Positions 9,396-17,662 of a stretch of 64,000 nt of DNA are shown here, one piece after another. The translations under genes and the position numbers were made by a program. This stretch comes from Granulosicoccus sp964437945 (GTDB taxonomy: Bacteria; Pseudomonadota; Gammaproteobacteria; Granulosicoccales; Granulosicoccaceae). The notes beneath the pieces were generated by a model that was not told where the DNA came from, did no database searches, and saw only the letters and a program-made list of their open reading frames with translations. Location of the stretch: NCBI GenBank assembly GCA_964437945.1, contig CAYTJF010000002.1:1-64000 (forward strand). Direction: 5' to 3'. The first letter of the stretch is position 1, and every line of letters starts with the position of its first letter.

Positions 9396-10304
9396 ATGAT
9401 TAGTAAAGACTGCCCGCTGATCTTCACGCATATACCCAAGACCGGTGGTATGTCCATGTTCGCGGCTATGTGTGAGCACCATGGAATGAAAATGGCCGAT
9501 ATGTACAATATGTCGGCGTTTGGTGAGGACAGCGCAGCCGTTGAAGAAGCAGTGCTAAACCCTGAGAAGAGTGTTTTTGCTGGGCACCTCCCGTTTGGCC
9601 TGCATGAGTGGCTATCGCGTCCCTCGTATTACATGGCGATCGTGCGTAATCCCGTCGATCGCATTTTGTCTCTTTATAATTATTCTATTCAGTATCGTGA
9701 TTTCATTCGCGCGACAAAAAAGAGCACCGGCCAGTCTTTCGATGAAATATTTGAAAATCGTACAGCAGCAGATTTTTACCAGGACTTTCTTCCGTGGATC
9801 AAGGCAAAACAAACCCTCAATGGATTTCTCAGATGTGCGTCCGCTGAACTCGACAATGGCATGGTGCGTCGATTCAGTGGCATCGGTTTGCATACCACCC
9901 CTTGCCCAATCGATGCTCTGGATACGGCCAAAGACAATATAGACAAGTACTATTCCATAGTCGGCGTGCAAGAGCGTTACGAGGAGACTGTGCGCATGAC
10001 GCGCATGGCTTTCTCTGTCAATCTAACCGAATTTCACGTTAACAAGAGCACTAACAAAATAAAGAAAGGACAAAAACCAGCGTTCAATCAGCGCAAGCGA
10101 ATCAAGGAAATGAATCGGCTCGACATTCAATTGTATGACTGGATACTTGATCGTTTCGAAACACAACTGGCCAACCCTTCGGAGCCTGTGAAGGTAGCAG
10201 GAGGTGCACGCACAGATTTCAGCGAAGTTAAACTCTGGCGAGCCATTGGCAGTTCTCCGGCGCGCCAGTCAACGATGGAATTTAGCCCCGTTGAGGCAAA
10301 ATAG
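9396..10304 (+). CDS. Sulfotransferase family 2-like protein
   Basis: Predicted PAPS-dependent sulfotransferase, 302 aa. The 5'-phosphosulfate loop is HIPKTGG at residues 12-18, and the 3'-phosphate segment is AIVRNPVDRILSLYNY near residues 80-95. Both fit the Sulfotransfer_2 / heparan-sulfate-2-O-sulfotransferase-like group, known to sulfate carbohydrates. No signal peptide or membrane segment is visible. It stands alone between the purine operon and an oppositely oriented OmpA gene, so the acceptor cannot be inferred from context. Surface polysaccharide is a guess. The ATG at 9396 has no strong ribosome site. Confidence 0.8.
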   Translation: MISKDCPLIFTHIPKTGGMSMFAAMCEHHGMKMADMYNMSAFGEDSAAVEEAVLNPEKSVFAGHLPFGLHEWLSRPSYYMAIVRNPVDRILSLYNYSIQYRDFIRATKKSTGQSFDEIFENRTAADFYQDFLPWIKAKQTLNGFLRCASAELDNGMVRRFSGIGLHTTPCPIDALDTAKDNIDKYYSIVGVQERYEETVRMTRMAFSVNLTEFHVNKSTNKIKKGQKPAFNQRKRIKEMNRLDIQLYDWILDRFETQLANPSEPVKVAGGARTDFSEVKLWRAIGSSPARQSTMEFSPVEAK

Positions 10305-10344
10305 ATCGTGTTTAAATTCGGTTTATAACTAAGGATAAAAACAA

Positions 10345-10362
10345 GGGTTCATCCGTGAACCC
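10345..10362 (-). terminator. Rho-independent terminator of the ompA-like gene
   Basis: Perfect 7-bp stem GGGTTCA/TGAACCC with a 4-base loop. Read on the minus strand it is followed by TTGTTTTTATCC. It lies about 80 bp beyond the stop of the OmpA-like gene. Confidence 0.6.
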
Positions 10363-10439
10363 ATCTGATTAGTAAGGTCTGTTGAGACCACTTTAAATTA
10401 ATCGACAACACCCAAGTCAGCCAGTTAGCAAGAAATGTA

Positions 10440-11093
10440 TCAGGACTGCGGTACAACACTCTTGGCAGTCACTTGAATCTCAACTCGGCGATTCGCCTGA
10501 CGGCCTTCTGCTGTGTCGTTGGTGTCAACCGGGCTCAATTCGCCAGCGCCTGAGCTGGAGATCGTTGTGTCTGGCAACGCAGCTTCTAAGTATGTTGCCA
10601 CAGTCGCTGCACGGCGCTCTGACAGGTCTTGGTTATAGTCTTCAGTGCCTCTTGAGTCGGTGTGGCCGGTAACCACCATTGATTCAATTTCTTGGACATC
10701 GCCCAAGCGTCCGACTAGATCGCTCAGAGCCGAATCGCCCTCTGCATTCAGCTGATCAGAATTAGTGTCGAACAGAGCTTGGCCGCCTATAGTAATTACG
10801 TTGACCGTTGGCTCTGGTGTCGGTTCAACGGGCTCAGGGGCCGGTTCAGGTTCAGGCTCAACGGCAGCTACCGGCTCTTCGGTGCCTTCACAGGCATTGA
10901 TTTGGTTGTCCTCCGACCAACCGGCGTGGCGTATGCAGCCGTCACTGGACGCGATCACGGTACCTTCAGCATTAAGGATATAGCCGCTCGAGGAGCCTTC
11001 CGGAACTTCGATGTTGTTCTCGTGAGCCTGTGCAATTCCGCTTGCGGCCAGTAAAGCAATCGCCGAGCTGAGTGCCATTAAATTGGTTTTCAT
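10440..11093 (-). CDS. OmpA-family outer-membrane protein
   Basis: Secreted protein of 217 aa with a Sec signal peptide ending at AQA (residues 21-23). A short domain with a Cys pair (DGCIRHAGW...INACEG) resembles the N-terminal module of small OmpA proteins. A Pro-Glu-rich linker (residues about 75-95) follows. The C-terminal OmpA peptidoglycan-binding domain has GHTDSRGTEDYNQDLSERRA and RRVEIQV. It likely tethers the outer membrane to the cell wall. It has no eight-stranded barrel, so it is not full OmpA. The ATG at 11093 has AGGAAATCAAA immediately upstream. It ends before a terminator hairpin. Confidence 0.9.
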   Translation of the reverse strand: MKTNLMALSSAIALLAASGIAQAHENNIEVPEGSSSGYILNAEGTVIASSDGCIRHAGWSEDNQINACEGTEEPVAAVEPEPEPAPEPVEPTPEPTVNVITIGGQALFDTNSDQLNAEGDSALSDLVGRLGDVQEIESMVVTGHTDSRGTEDYNQDLSERRAATVATYLEAALPDTTISSSGAGELSPVDTNDTAEGRQANRRVEIQVTAKSVVPQS

Positions 11094-11867
11094 TTTGATT
11101 TCCTACAGAAGATTGGTCAGATCAGGCTTGCATAAAAAAAGCGCATCTCTGATTGTGGTGGAACGTATCCCAAAGCTCTTGTTTTATGTCGGTTGATTTC
11201 AATATAGAGGTGTTTTGCTGGGTTGTAAACATAAATCTAGGCTTGCTCTGTTGGCAAAGCTGTTTTTATCTTCCGCAATTGCCAATGATGAAATCATTGT
11301 TGCCAGAGTGCCAGCCAATATCAACTTACTTCGCATTCAATTTCTCCAGTTATTTAGATTAAGGAGCTGACAGCAGATAAACAAACGCTGCCGTAGTGAA
11401 TGAACTTGTACAGTTAAATAACATCGTGACTGTGCAGTTCCTTACTTAATCAGTATAGGTTTTTAGAAAAACCATTACTGGGAATGATTGCTTTTATACA
11501 AATAGTTATATTTGGGGAAAGGTTTGGCGCTGATACACATAACTATTTGTGAACAATGTCGCATTGTTTTGAGCAAATCTTGTAATAAATAACTTGTTGG
11601 AATTACGTTGCGATATATCGCCAGTTTGACAATAAAACTAAAAAGTTCTAAAAGGTATAATTTGCGGAAAACATACAAGCGGGAAAAAAATACAACAGGA
11701 CGACTGTGAAATTTTACGACTTAGAAGATAGAACCGGAACCAAAACCAGATCTGGAATGAACACTTACAATCAATAATGGCATAAAGCCTATTTGATCAA
11801 CCCATGCAATTGAAGATGAAAAATATATCCAGGCTGGCTGGACTACACATAACCGAAGGGCTTAGAA
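11094..11867. other. AT-rich divergent promoter region between ompA-like and porin genes
   Basis: 774 bp, visibly AT-rich, between two divergent outer-membrane protein genes. Open frames inside (for example 11153-11362) have unlikely composition and no ribosome site. A TATAAT at 11656-11661 and a TTGACA at 11626-11631 are present, but the 24-bp spacing is too long for one normal sigma-70 promoter. The porin ribosome site is GAAGGGC about 9 bases before its ATG. Long leader and regulatory sequence are expected here, but I can name no specific operator. Confidence 0.45.
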
Positions 11868-12842
11868 ATGAAAAGTAATCAAAAATCACCGCATCTGTTA
11901 AAAACTGCTGTTGCAACCGCAGTATTGGCCGCAACCTCGCTGAGCGCGCCAGCTTTTGCAGATAGCAAGTTAGAAGGGAGTATCCGCATAGGCTACGAAT
12001 ACAGGGATACAGGTGTCGACGCCGATGGTGTCGACCCCGATGCAGCATTTAATATTAGAAATTTTGGTTCCCGACTAAGATGGAGTGGTAATCGTGCTAT
12101 CAACGGAAGCACAGATGCAATAGCGTATTTAGAGCTAGGTCTTAACCCGGACGCGAATGGTGGTAATCCCAGATCCGGGGGCGTAGATCGAACCCGTCAT
12201 CTTTGGGCTGGCCTGTCAGGAAACTTTGGTACTGTTAAAATCGGAGCACAATATTCTTCGTTCTATGACATGGTGCAAGGCAAAACCGACATCGCCTGGT
12301 GGGGAAGCTGCTTTCAGCAATTCGAATGTTCTCGTGAAACGAATGTTCTGAAATATACTGGCAAAACCGGTGGTCTCTCCTATTCGGCATCCGTTGAGTC
12401 CGCAGGCGATGCAGACGACGATGTTGCTGACGAGTTTGAAATTGGTGCCAATTTTACTGTTGGTAAGTGGGGAGTTGGTGTTGCAGCGGCAATGCACTCT
12501 GATGAAGGCGCTGACGATGGCGGTACATTGGTTGGAGCTGTGGCCACTGGCGGCGTTGGGATCTTTGGCGTGAGGGTAGGCGTTCAGGTTGCCGATGAGG
12601 ATTTCGCCAATTCCGCTGATGATTTTACTCACGTGACTGTAGCTGCCACCTTGGGCGACCTTTATGCAGTTGCTAATGTCGGTGACAATGGTCCCCTATC
12701 TCCGTCCTTTGCTACGCTGGGATATACATTGAATCTTGGACCTGGATCCCTGTTCTACTTTGAAGCTCAGACGCTAGATAGTGATGAGCCTGGTACAGAT
12801 GCGACCACCATTGGTCGTGCTACTTATGTATTTACTTTCTAA
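11868..12842 (+). CDS. Gram-negative porin
   Basis: Predicted 16-strand outer-membrane porin of 324 aa. The signal peptide (residues 1 to about 31, ending APAFA) is followed by SKLEGSIRIGYEYRD, the usual first strand. Alternating amphipathic strands with acidic loops (DADGVDPDA, DADDDVADEFE) follow, and a terminal YVFTF ends in the aromatic residue required for barrel assembly. The Asp-rich loops suggest cation preference, but that is inference. A strong terminator follows directly. It is divergent from the OmpA-like gene. Confidence 0.9.
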   Translation: MKSNQKSPHLLKTAVATAVLAATSLSAPAFADSKLEGSIRIGYEYRDTGVDADGVDPDAAFNIRNFGSRLRWSGNRAINGSTDAIAYLELGLNPDANGGNPRSGGVDRTRHLWAGLSGNFGTVKIGAQYSSFYDMVQGKTDIAWWGSCFQQFECSRETNVLKYTGKTGGLSYSASVESAGDADDDVADEFEIGANFTVGKWGVGVAAAMHSDEGADDGGTLVGAVATGGVGIFGVRVGVQVADEDFANSADDFTHVTVAATLGDLYAVANVGDNGPLSPSFATLGYTLNLGPGSLFYFEAQTLDSDEPGTDATTIGRATYVFTF

Positions 12843-12862
12843 CGTTTGAAATAGAAATAGGC

Positions 12863-12900
12863 AGGATCAGTCCGTGATGATTGATCCTTCCTTTTTTGTT
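12863..12900 (+). terminator. Rho-independent terminator of the porin gene
   Basis: Stem AGGATCA (12863-12869) pairs with TGATCCT (12882-12888), followed by TCCTTTTTTGTT. It lies 20 bp beyond the porin stop. The shape is canonical. Confidence 0.85.
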
Positions 12901-12979
12901 TTGAATAGATTCAAAGATCAATACATAGACATTAATGGAATAACGAGGTGTACAATATTATTTGTCGCCATATACGCAG

Positions 12980-14881
12980 TTAGTCGGACTGGCTGGCAAT
13001 CTCTAACAAGCTTTGCTTGAAATTAATCCAATCTGCCGGCTTCCCCGACCAACTTGCGTCTCCCCTTGCTTCTGCCAATGCCTCTGGAATCATAGACCGA
13101 ATCAGTTTGCGTGCATCCGTTGGGTTGTTTTGTTCAGCAAGAAAAAAGAGTTCCGCATCCTGTAGCCCGCGGCGCCACGTCTTTAAACGCATAGACGGTA
13201 TAGGTCCGGGAATTTTTGCAAATCCTATTTTATCCATCTGATTTCCAGGGTATACCAACACACCGTTTCCAAAGCGATCATCATCTGGTTTGTAAGAAGG
13301 TTCTGCAAAGGGCTTCTCGTCGCTGCCCAGGTTAACTGCCCACATGAATTGCCCGGTCAAACCATATCGAGCACCAATAACACCCCAGGTGCGCATATCG
13401 ACCCCGGACGCATTTATACTATGTGCGCCGACAGCCGGGTGGCCACTGTGGTAGAACCATGCAGAGTCGCCGTTGTTAATTCGTTCACGTAGAAACTCCG
13501 GATCTGCAGCACTGGCATTCGGTGACCACAGTCTTACTTTATCTGACAAATCCAACAGCGGGTCTGATTTCCATATAGCCGGGTTGGAATGACTGGTCCA
13601 GAGTAAATCCAGACTACTGTCTTTTGTCCCGACATCGAGTGAGCGCTGTAGCAGATCCATCTGTTCGTGCACCATAGCCAGGTAATTTCTTCGCTGTTCT
13701 TTGTTGCTTTTTGTTTTTTCTGGCCCGTCTACTTCATCAAATACGTACGCAAAAAATTTAGGTGTAAGCCATCCATTTTCAGTAGCACGTTGTTTCCATT
13801 GCTTAGCTAAACGTTCATAGCGATAAAAATCATCTGGCGTTAACGGCGCTTCGAGTTTTACATTAAATTCCTGTGGCCATGGGGTACGCCATATGGTGAC
13901 TGGTGTGTTTTCTCCTGTACCGTAATAACCGTATTGCTCAGTAAACAGAGTTCCGTCCAGAATAGGCTGATACGTATCGCTGTAGTCCTGCCAGCCTGAA
14001 GTGTTGGGCAGCACGGGTGTTCGTTCTATAAAAACGGTTCTATGCTCATGCGCAATCTGTTGATAGCACTGCGCCATCTGCTGCCATGATCGTTGACTAC
14101 GATCATGGCCAGCGCCTTCCAGGGTGTAGCTTCGATAGACTTCACCAATGGCATCTATGCTGGGTTTATTCGGTAGTTGAACATCGAAAACTGATAGCTC
14201 GACATTGACGGGTATAGTTTGTTCACCCACCAGCACGTTAAGCTGCATGGCATACTCACCAGCTGGCACGTCTGATGGTATGTAACTTTCTATCCATACT
14301 GCCTGATTCTGATGTGGTTCTGCCGGTAGTGCAATTTTGTCGAAAACCTGTTCGGATGAACCAAGACAACCGTGTTTTTTTGGTACTAGTGCGTCCGGGT
14401 ATTCTGCTGGCCAGTCTCGAACGGCGCTTTTCGGCCCCCAGGTATAAGCACCGTTATCAACCAGATGATAGTGAGCCTGATAAACGCGATTGAATATTGA
14501 CGCTCGAAATGTCTGCCCGGGTGTATCAGATAACCATTCACCCAAACCAATATCAACATTTTCTGCTGCCGCACTACCTACATTTCGAAAGATTAACTGA
14601 AAAGCCACATACTCGTTACGAGCTGACTTAAGTTTTACACTGGTAGCCTCTTCGGTTGATTTATTGAAAAGACTAAAGTCAGGGTGTTCCAGAATAATAG
14701 GGTCAGATCGGCTAAAGCGTGCCATATTGCTGGCTGCGCAAATAACGACATCATGATCTGTAAGCAGGCAGCTATCGGAAAAAGCGGGTGGCCGCTGCCA
14801 CCAGAAAACAGCGGCTAAGACGATGGCCACACTTATGCAGGCGATTTGAAGTAAGGTTCGACGCATTGGACTATCGAGCAT
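12980..14881 (-). CDS. Membrane-anchored GH123-like (DUF4091) protein
   Basis: 633-aa protein with an N-terminal membrane anchor or uncleaved signal (residues 7-28, ending WWQRPP). An N-terminal beta-rich region follows, containing NVDIGLGEW and a segment around AVWIESYIPSDVPAGEY. The C-terminal part resembles the DUF4091 / glycoside hydrolase 123 catalytic domain. A conserved-looking Asp-Glu pair lies at D382-E383 in YVFDEVDGPE, the place where GH123 enzymes carry their catalytic pair. GH123 members cleave beta-N-acetylgalactosaminides by substrate assistance; the substrate here is unknown. The gene is divergent from uraH with only 47 bp between starts. The short tail KPADWINFKQSLLEIASQ is typical of the C-terminal helix. 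Confidence 0.65.
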   Translation of the reverse strand: MLDSPMRRTLLQIACISVAIVLAAVFWWQRPPAFSDSCLLTDHDVVICAASNMARFSRSDPIILEHPDFSLFNKSTEEATSVKLKSARNEYVAFQLIFRNVGSAAAENVDIGLGEWLSDTPGQTFRASIFNRVYQAHYHLVDNGAYTWGPKSAVRDWPAEYPDALVPKKHGCLGSSEQVFDKIALPAEPHQNQAVWIESYIPSDVPAGEYAMQLNVLVGEQTIPVNVELSVFDVQLPNKPSIDAIGEVYRSYTLEGAGHDRSQRSWQQMAQCYQQIAHEHRTVFIERTPVLPNTSGWQDYSDTYQPILDGTLFTEQYGYYGTGENTPVTIWRTPWPQEFNVKLEAPLTPDDFYRYERLAKQWKQRATENGWLTPKFFAYVFDEVDGPEKTKSNKEQRRNYLAMVHEQMDLLQRSLDVGTKDSSLDLLWTSHSNPAIWKSDPLLDLSDKVRLWSPNASAADPEFLRERINNGDSAWFYHSGHPAVGAHSINASGVDMRTWGVIGARYGLTGQFMWAVNLGSDEKPFAEPSYKPDDDRFGNGVLVYPGNQMDKIGFAKIPGPIPSMRLKTWRRGLQDAELFFLAEQNNPTDARKLIRSMIPEALAEARGDASWSGKPADWINFKQSLLEIASQSD

Positions 14882-14928
14882 CAGTTACGTAGCATTGAAT
14901 AGTTTGAAGCTTAATCAGACAAAATACC

Positions 14929-15270
14929 ATGACACAAATTACATCACACATTCTGGATACATCTCGAGGGCTACCGGCTCAAGGTGTTTTGATTACGCTT
15001 GCGCAACAGCAGGGTGATAACTGGACTAAATTGGGCTCCGTTGCAACCAACGACGATGGCCGAGTTATTGACTTTATTGGAACCAATAAGGTGCTCAGTG
15101 GAGGTGTATACAAACTCACTTTCGCATTAAGCGACTACTATAAAAAGCTTGGCATCGAATCGTTTTATCCCTACGCTGATATCGTATTTGAAATTGCTGG
15201 CGACGGGCAACACTATCATGTGCCGCTGCTGCTTAACCCATTCGGTTATTCAACCTACCGTGGATCATAG
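14929..15270 (+). CDS. uraH: 5-hydroxyisourate hydrolase (transthyretin-like)
   Basis: Hydrolyses 5-hydroxyisourate, the product of urate oxidation, to OHCU in purine breakdown. It is 113 aa, the family size. Diagnostic features are the N-terminal ITSHILDTSRGLPAQGV with its active-site His, the YPYADIVFEI segment, and the C-terminal PLLLNPFGYSTYRGS, ending in the YRGS tetrapeptide typical of the enzyme. The last codons lie in sequence that is repeated after the N gap (15397-15421), but the complete gene is on the left side. It converges on puuE. Confidence 0.95.
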   Translation: MTQITSHILDTSRGLPAQGVLITLAQQQGDNWTKLGSVATNDDGRVIDFIGTNKVLSGGVYKLTFALSDYYKKLGIESFYPYADIVFEIAGDGQHYHVPLLLNPFGYSTYRGS

Positions 15271-15498
15271 TTCTCAACTGCGAAGTTCTCAACTGCNNNN
15301 NNNNNNNNNNNNNNNNNNNNNNNNNNNNNNNNNNNNNNNNNNNNNNNNNNNNNNNNNNNNNNNNNNNNNNNNNNNNNNNNNNNNNNNNNNNNNNNNTCGG
15401 TTATTCAACCTACCGTGGATCATAGTTCTCAACTGCGAAGTTCTCAACTGCAAAGTTCTCAACTGCGAAGCCCTCAACAACACAGTTCTCACATGCAT
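15242..15498. repeat. 15-bp tandem array interrupted by an assembly gap
   Basis: The 55 bases at 15242-15296, just left of the 100-base N run, are identical to 15397-15451, just right of it. Right of the gap the array has five exact 15-base units starting at 15424: AGTTCTCAACTGCGA, AGTTCTCAACTGCAA, AGTTCTCAACTGCGA, then two diverged units (AGCCCTCAACAACAC, AGTTCTCACATGCAT). Each good unit contains AGTT-CTC-AACT, a tiny inverted repeat. The duplicated flank means the contigs overlap, so the N run is a placeholder over a repeat of uncertain copy number. Any reading frame drawn through the N run is artificial. Confidence 0.9.
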
Positions 15499-15568
15499 CA
15501 AAATGCTGAACGTTCGGCATGTTATATTAATTGCTGAGCAGTTTAAATTGTTGCAGCATACAACGCGC

Positions 15569-16483
15569 TTAACTTGGCGCAGGAAACGTTTTCGTCCAGT
15601 GTCTGGCCACGTCCAGTCTGGTCGGCACCCACACTTGCGGTTTGGACTGGATATAATCGATAAATCGGGCAACTGCTGCTGCACGACCTGGTCGACCAGC
15701 TAAACGACAATGCAATCCGACCGACATCATCTTGGGTGCACCGCTGAGGCCTTCGGCGTATAAAACATCGAAAGAGTCTTTCAGGTATTGATAAAACTGC
15801 TCACCTGAATTAAACCCTTGTGCAGTGGCAAAGCGCATATCGTTTGCATCGAGAGTGTAAGGAACCATCAATTGAGGACCAAAGGGACTATTGCGCCAGT
15901 ATGGGAGTTCGTCGGCATAAGTGTCAGCACAGTATTCAAAGTGTGATTGCTCAGCGCATAAGTCATGCGAATGCTCGGATGTGCGGCCGATGTACACACC
16001 CGCGGGCAGCTGACCGGTAGCCGCTTTATGTATCTCGATTGCCTGAGTCAGATGAGATTGCTCATCGTTTTTGGAAAAATGTCGGTAATCAATCCAGCGC
16101 AAGCCATGAGTGGCAATTTCCCAACGGCTCGATTGCATGGCTTGAACAATCTCTGGCACTCGCTGCAGAGCCATAGCGACAGCAAAAACCGTTACCGGCA
16201 AATCTCGCTCGGTGAATAATCGGTATAAACGCCAAAACCCTGCTCGCGAGCCGAATTCGTAAATCGACTCCATGTTCATATGGCGTTGACCGGGCCAACT
16301 TTCAGCGCCGACAATTTCTGACAAAAACGCTTCAGAACCGGCGTCACCGTGCAGCACGTTGTTCTCCCCACCTTCCTCGTAGTTAACGACGAACTGAACC
16401 GCGATTGCGGCACCATCTGGCCACGCGGGGTGAGGAGGGTGTTGGCCGTAGCCGCTTAAGTCTCTGGGATACTTATCGCTCAT
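15569..16483 (-). CDS. puuE: Allantoinase PuuE, polysaccharide-deacetylase fold
   Basis: Cofactor-independent allantoinase of the NodB/polysaccharide-deacetylase superfamily that opens allantoin to allantoate. It is 304 aa, the usual size. The N-terminal YPRDLSGYGQHPPHPAWPDG and FVVNYEEGGENNVLHGD match the family closely. HMNMESIYEFGSRAGFWRLYRLF, ATHGLRWIDY and the C-terminal HCRLAGRPGRAAAVARF also agree. The metal-binding set of true deacetylases is not kept, as expected for PuuE. It faces uraH across the repeat array, so the two share function but not a transcript. OHCU decarboxylase and urate oxidase are not nearby. Confidence 0.93.
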   Translation of the reverse strand: MSDKYPRDLSGYGQHPPHPAWPDGAAIAVQFVVNYEEGGENNVLHGDAGSEAFLSEIVGAESWPGQRHMNMESIYEFGSRAGFWRLYRLFTERDLPVTVFAVAMALQRVPEIVQAMQSSRWEIATHGLRWIDYRHFSKNDEQSHLTQAIEIHKAATGQLPAGVYIGRTSEHSHDLCAEQSHFEYCADTYADELPYWRNSPFGPQLMVPYTLDANDMRFATAQGFNSGEQFYQYLKDSFDVLYAEGLSGAPKMMSVGLHCRLAGRPGRAAAVARFIDYIQSKPQVWVPTRLDVARHWTKTFPAPS

Positions 16484-16577
16484 GCCGCATCTTAGCGGGA
16501 TTGCCCTGCAGGTGTCGATATTGTCAGTACGTTCTCTGTGCTGGCAGCACGCTTTTACGTTGGAGAAATATCACTAA

Positions 16578-16904
16578 TTAGCCAGGCTCGTCATCATCAG
16601 AAGTGTTCTGGTCGCCGCTTAGCAAGGTGAAACTGATTTCAGGTTTCCCACCGACACGGGGTGACAGGTTCAGTAGACAATACGAGTTTAGATTCACCTG
16701 CCGATTTGCCTCAAGGTCGTTGAGGACACTGCGGGCGAATTGATCTGCCCAGATGGGCACTTCGCCAAACATTTTGAAATGAGCAAATACTGAGGTTATG
16801 TCGTTTTCGCTGGCGCGGTCACCAAACCAGTTCAGATAGGCTTCGCTGAATAATCGGTATTCACTGATTTGGAGAAGGTTCGCTGCTTTGCTTATAGTTT
16901 GCAT
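16578..16904 (-). CDS. Hypothetical protein, 108 aa
   Basis: Short acidic-to-neutral protein without signal peptide or membrane segments. The first 60 residues look helical (AANLLQISEYRLFSEAYLNWFGDRASENDITSVFAHFKMFG) and the tail is acidic (SDDDEPG). The ATG at 16904 is preceded by GAGGGAATTATAAG, a plausible ribosome site. I do not recognise the family. It lies about 90 bp upstream of puuE's start on the same strand, so co-transcription with puuE is possible. Confidence 0.6.
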   Translation of the reverse strand: MQTISKAANLLQISEYRLFSEAYLNWFGDRASENDITSVFAHFKMFGEVPIWADQFARSVLNDLEANRQVNLNSYCLLNLSPRVGGKPEISFTLLSGDQNTSDDDEPG

Positions 16905-17055
16905 TCTTATAATTCCCTCTGTTTAGTGACCTGCGGACTTGGTTCCCGTCCCACTCAAACACTAACGGCTTGAAATCAGCCGCCCTTACCCCGTTTAGTC
17001 GCTTTTGTGTCCGACTAGGAACATAGCTGATCGTCACGGGATATTCATCACGCAA
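16861..17055 (-). CDS. Doubtful small ORF overlapping the 108-aa gene
   Basis: A 64-codon frame with a TTG start at 17055 reads MRDEYPVTISYVPSRTQK and overlaps the next gene's start by 44 bp. The sequence VTISYVPS...DFKPLVFEWDG looks protein-like, with alternating hydrophobic strands and few rare residues. There is no ATG and no clear ribosome site. It could be a degraded gene or a short upstream partner. Low confidence that it is expressed. Confidence 0.2.
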   Translation of the reverse strand: MRDEYPVTISYVPSRTQKRLNGVRAADFKPLVFEWDGNQVRRSLNRGNYKNANYKQSSEPSPNQ

Positions 17056-17662
17056 CGTTAAAATTTACCGCCCGTAAGTTTTTTCTAAATCTAATCGACA
17101 GGATCGAAGTAAAATAATGCAAACGCATGCCCGAGTAGCATTTTCTGTTCAACTTCCGTGCTCATAATGCCAATGTAAAACCCAGTTCCACGATTGCTCA
17201 AGCTCAGATAGTCGACTAGTAACAAGAGTTGACGGCTGGAACTATATAGTAGGGTAGGTTGCTCATTGCAGAAGTGGGCTAGGGTTAGCTTATTGGATGA
17301 AAAGGGTTATTTGGCTGAGTCGAATTTGTCTTGTTTCTTAAGGTAAGTGCCGAATTTTAATGGAAATTGTGGGTGTTTTCACATCCAGGCACTTGGTCAA
17401 AAAGGTTACAATTGGCCGCGCGAGCTGAGACAAGATATTGACCGAAATTTGTAAGGTTATGAATGTATTGCAACTTTGATTGGCAGCAGATTCCGGTTTG
17501 CTGCGGATTACGGTTTAGCGTCTGATGGTATAGCGTTTAACGAATGGGGCTAATTGTTCGGTTTGTATCGCAATACCAAACTGACTGGTTCGCCTGAAAA
17601 TCGATGCAGGACCTTTCGACACTCACGGTAGTGCTCAGTGCTAAAGGTCCGGAGAAAATACA
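17056..17662. other. Intergenic region upstream of the Slp lipoprotein gene
   Basis: About 600 bp with no convincing gene on either strand. The last 60 bp contain an 8-bp inverted repeat directly before the slp ribosome site, annotated separately. The rest shows no repeats, tRNA or terminator that I can support. Confidence 0.4.
17609..17654 (+). promoter_or_regulatory. Leader hairpin abutting the slp ribosome site
   Basis: GGACCTTT (17609-17616) and AAAGGTCC (17643-17650) form a perfect 8-bp stem around 26 bases that can form an inner CACT/AGTG stem. The right arm is immediately followed by GGAG (17651-17654), the ribosome site 8 bases before the GTG start at 17663. A hairpin in this position could control translation or transcript stability. 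Confidence 0.5.

Noticed and set aside
11153..11362. A 69-codon frame in the porin/OmpA interval
   Set aside because: Cys- and Trp-rich, unlikely composition, no ribosome site; it looks like chance in AT-rich DNA.
11626..11661. TTGACA plus TATAAT as the porin promoter
   Set aside because: The 24-bp spacing is too long for one sigma-70 promoter, so it was not annotated.
15424..15498. Tandem array as a CRISPR
   Set aside because: Units are directly adjacent at 15 bp with no spacers and no cas genes.
15149..15703. Open frames running through the first N run on both strands
   Set aside because: The frames exist only because N translates to X; the flanks are a duplicated assembly overlap and the real genes are uraH and puuE.
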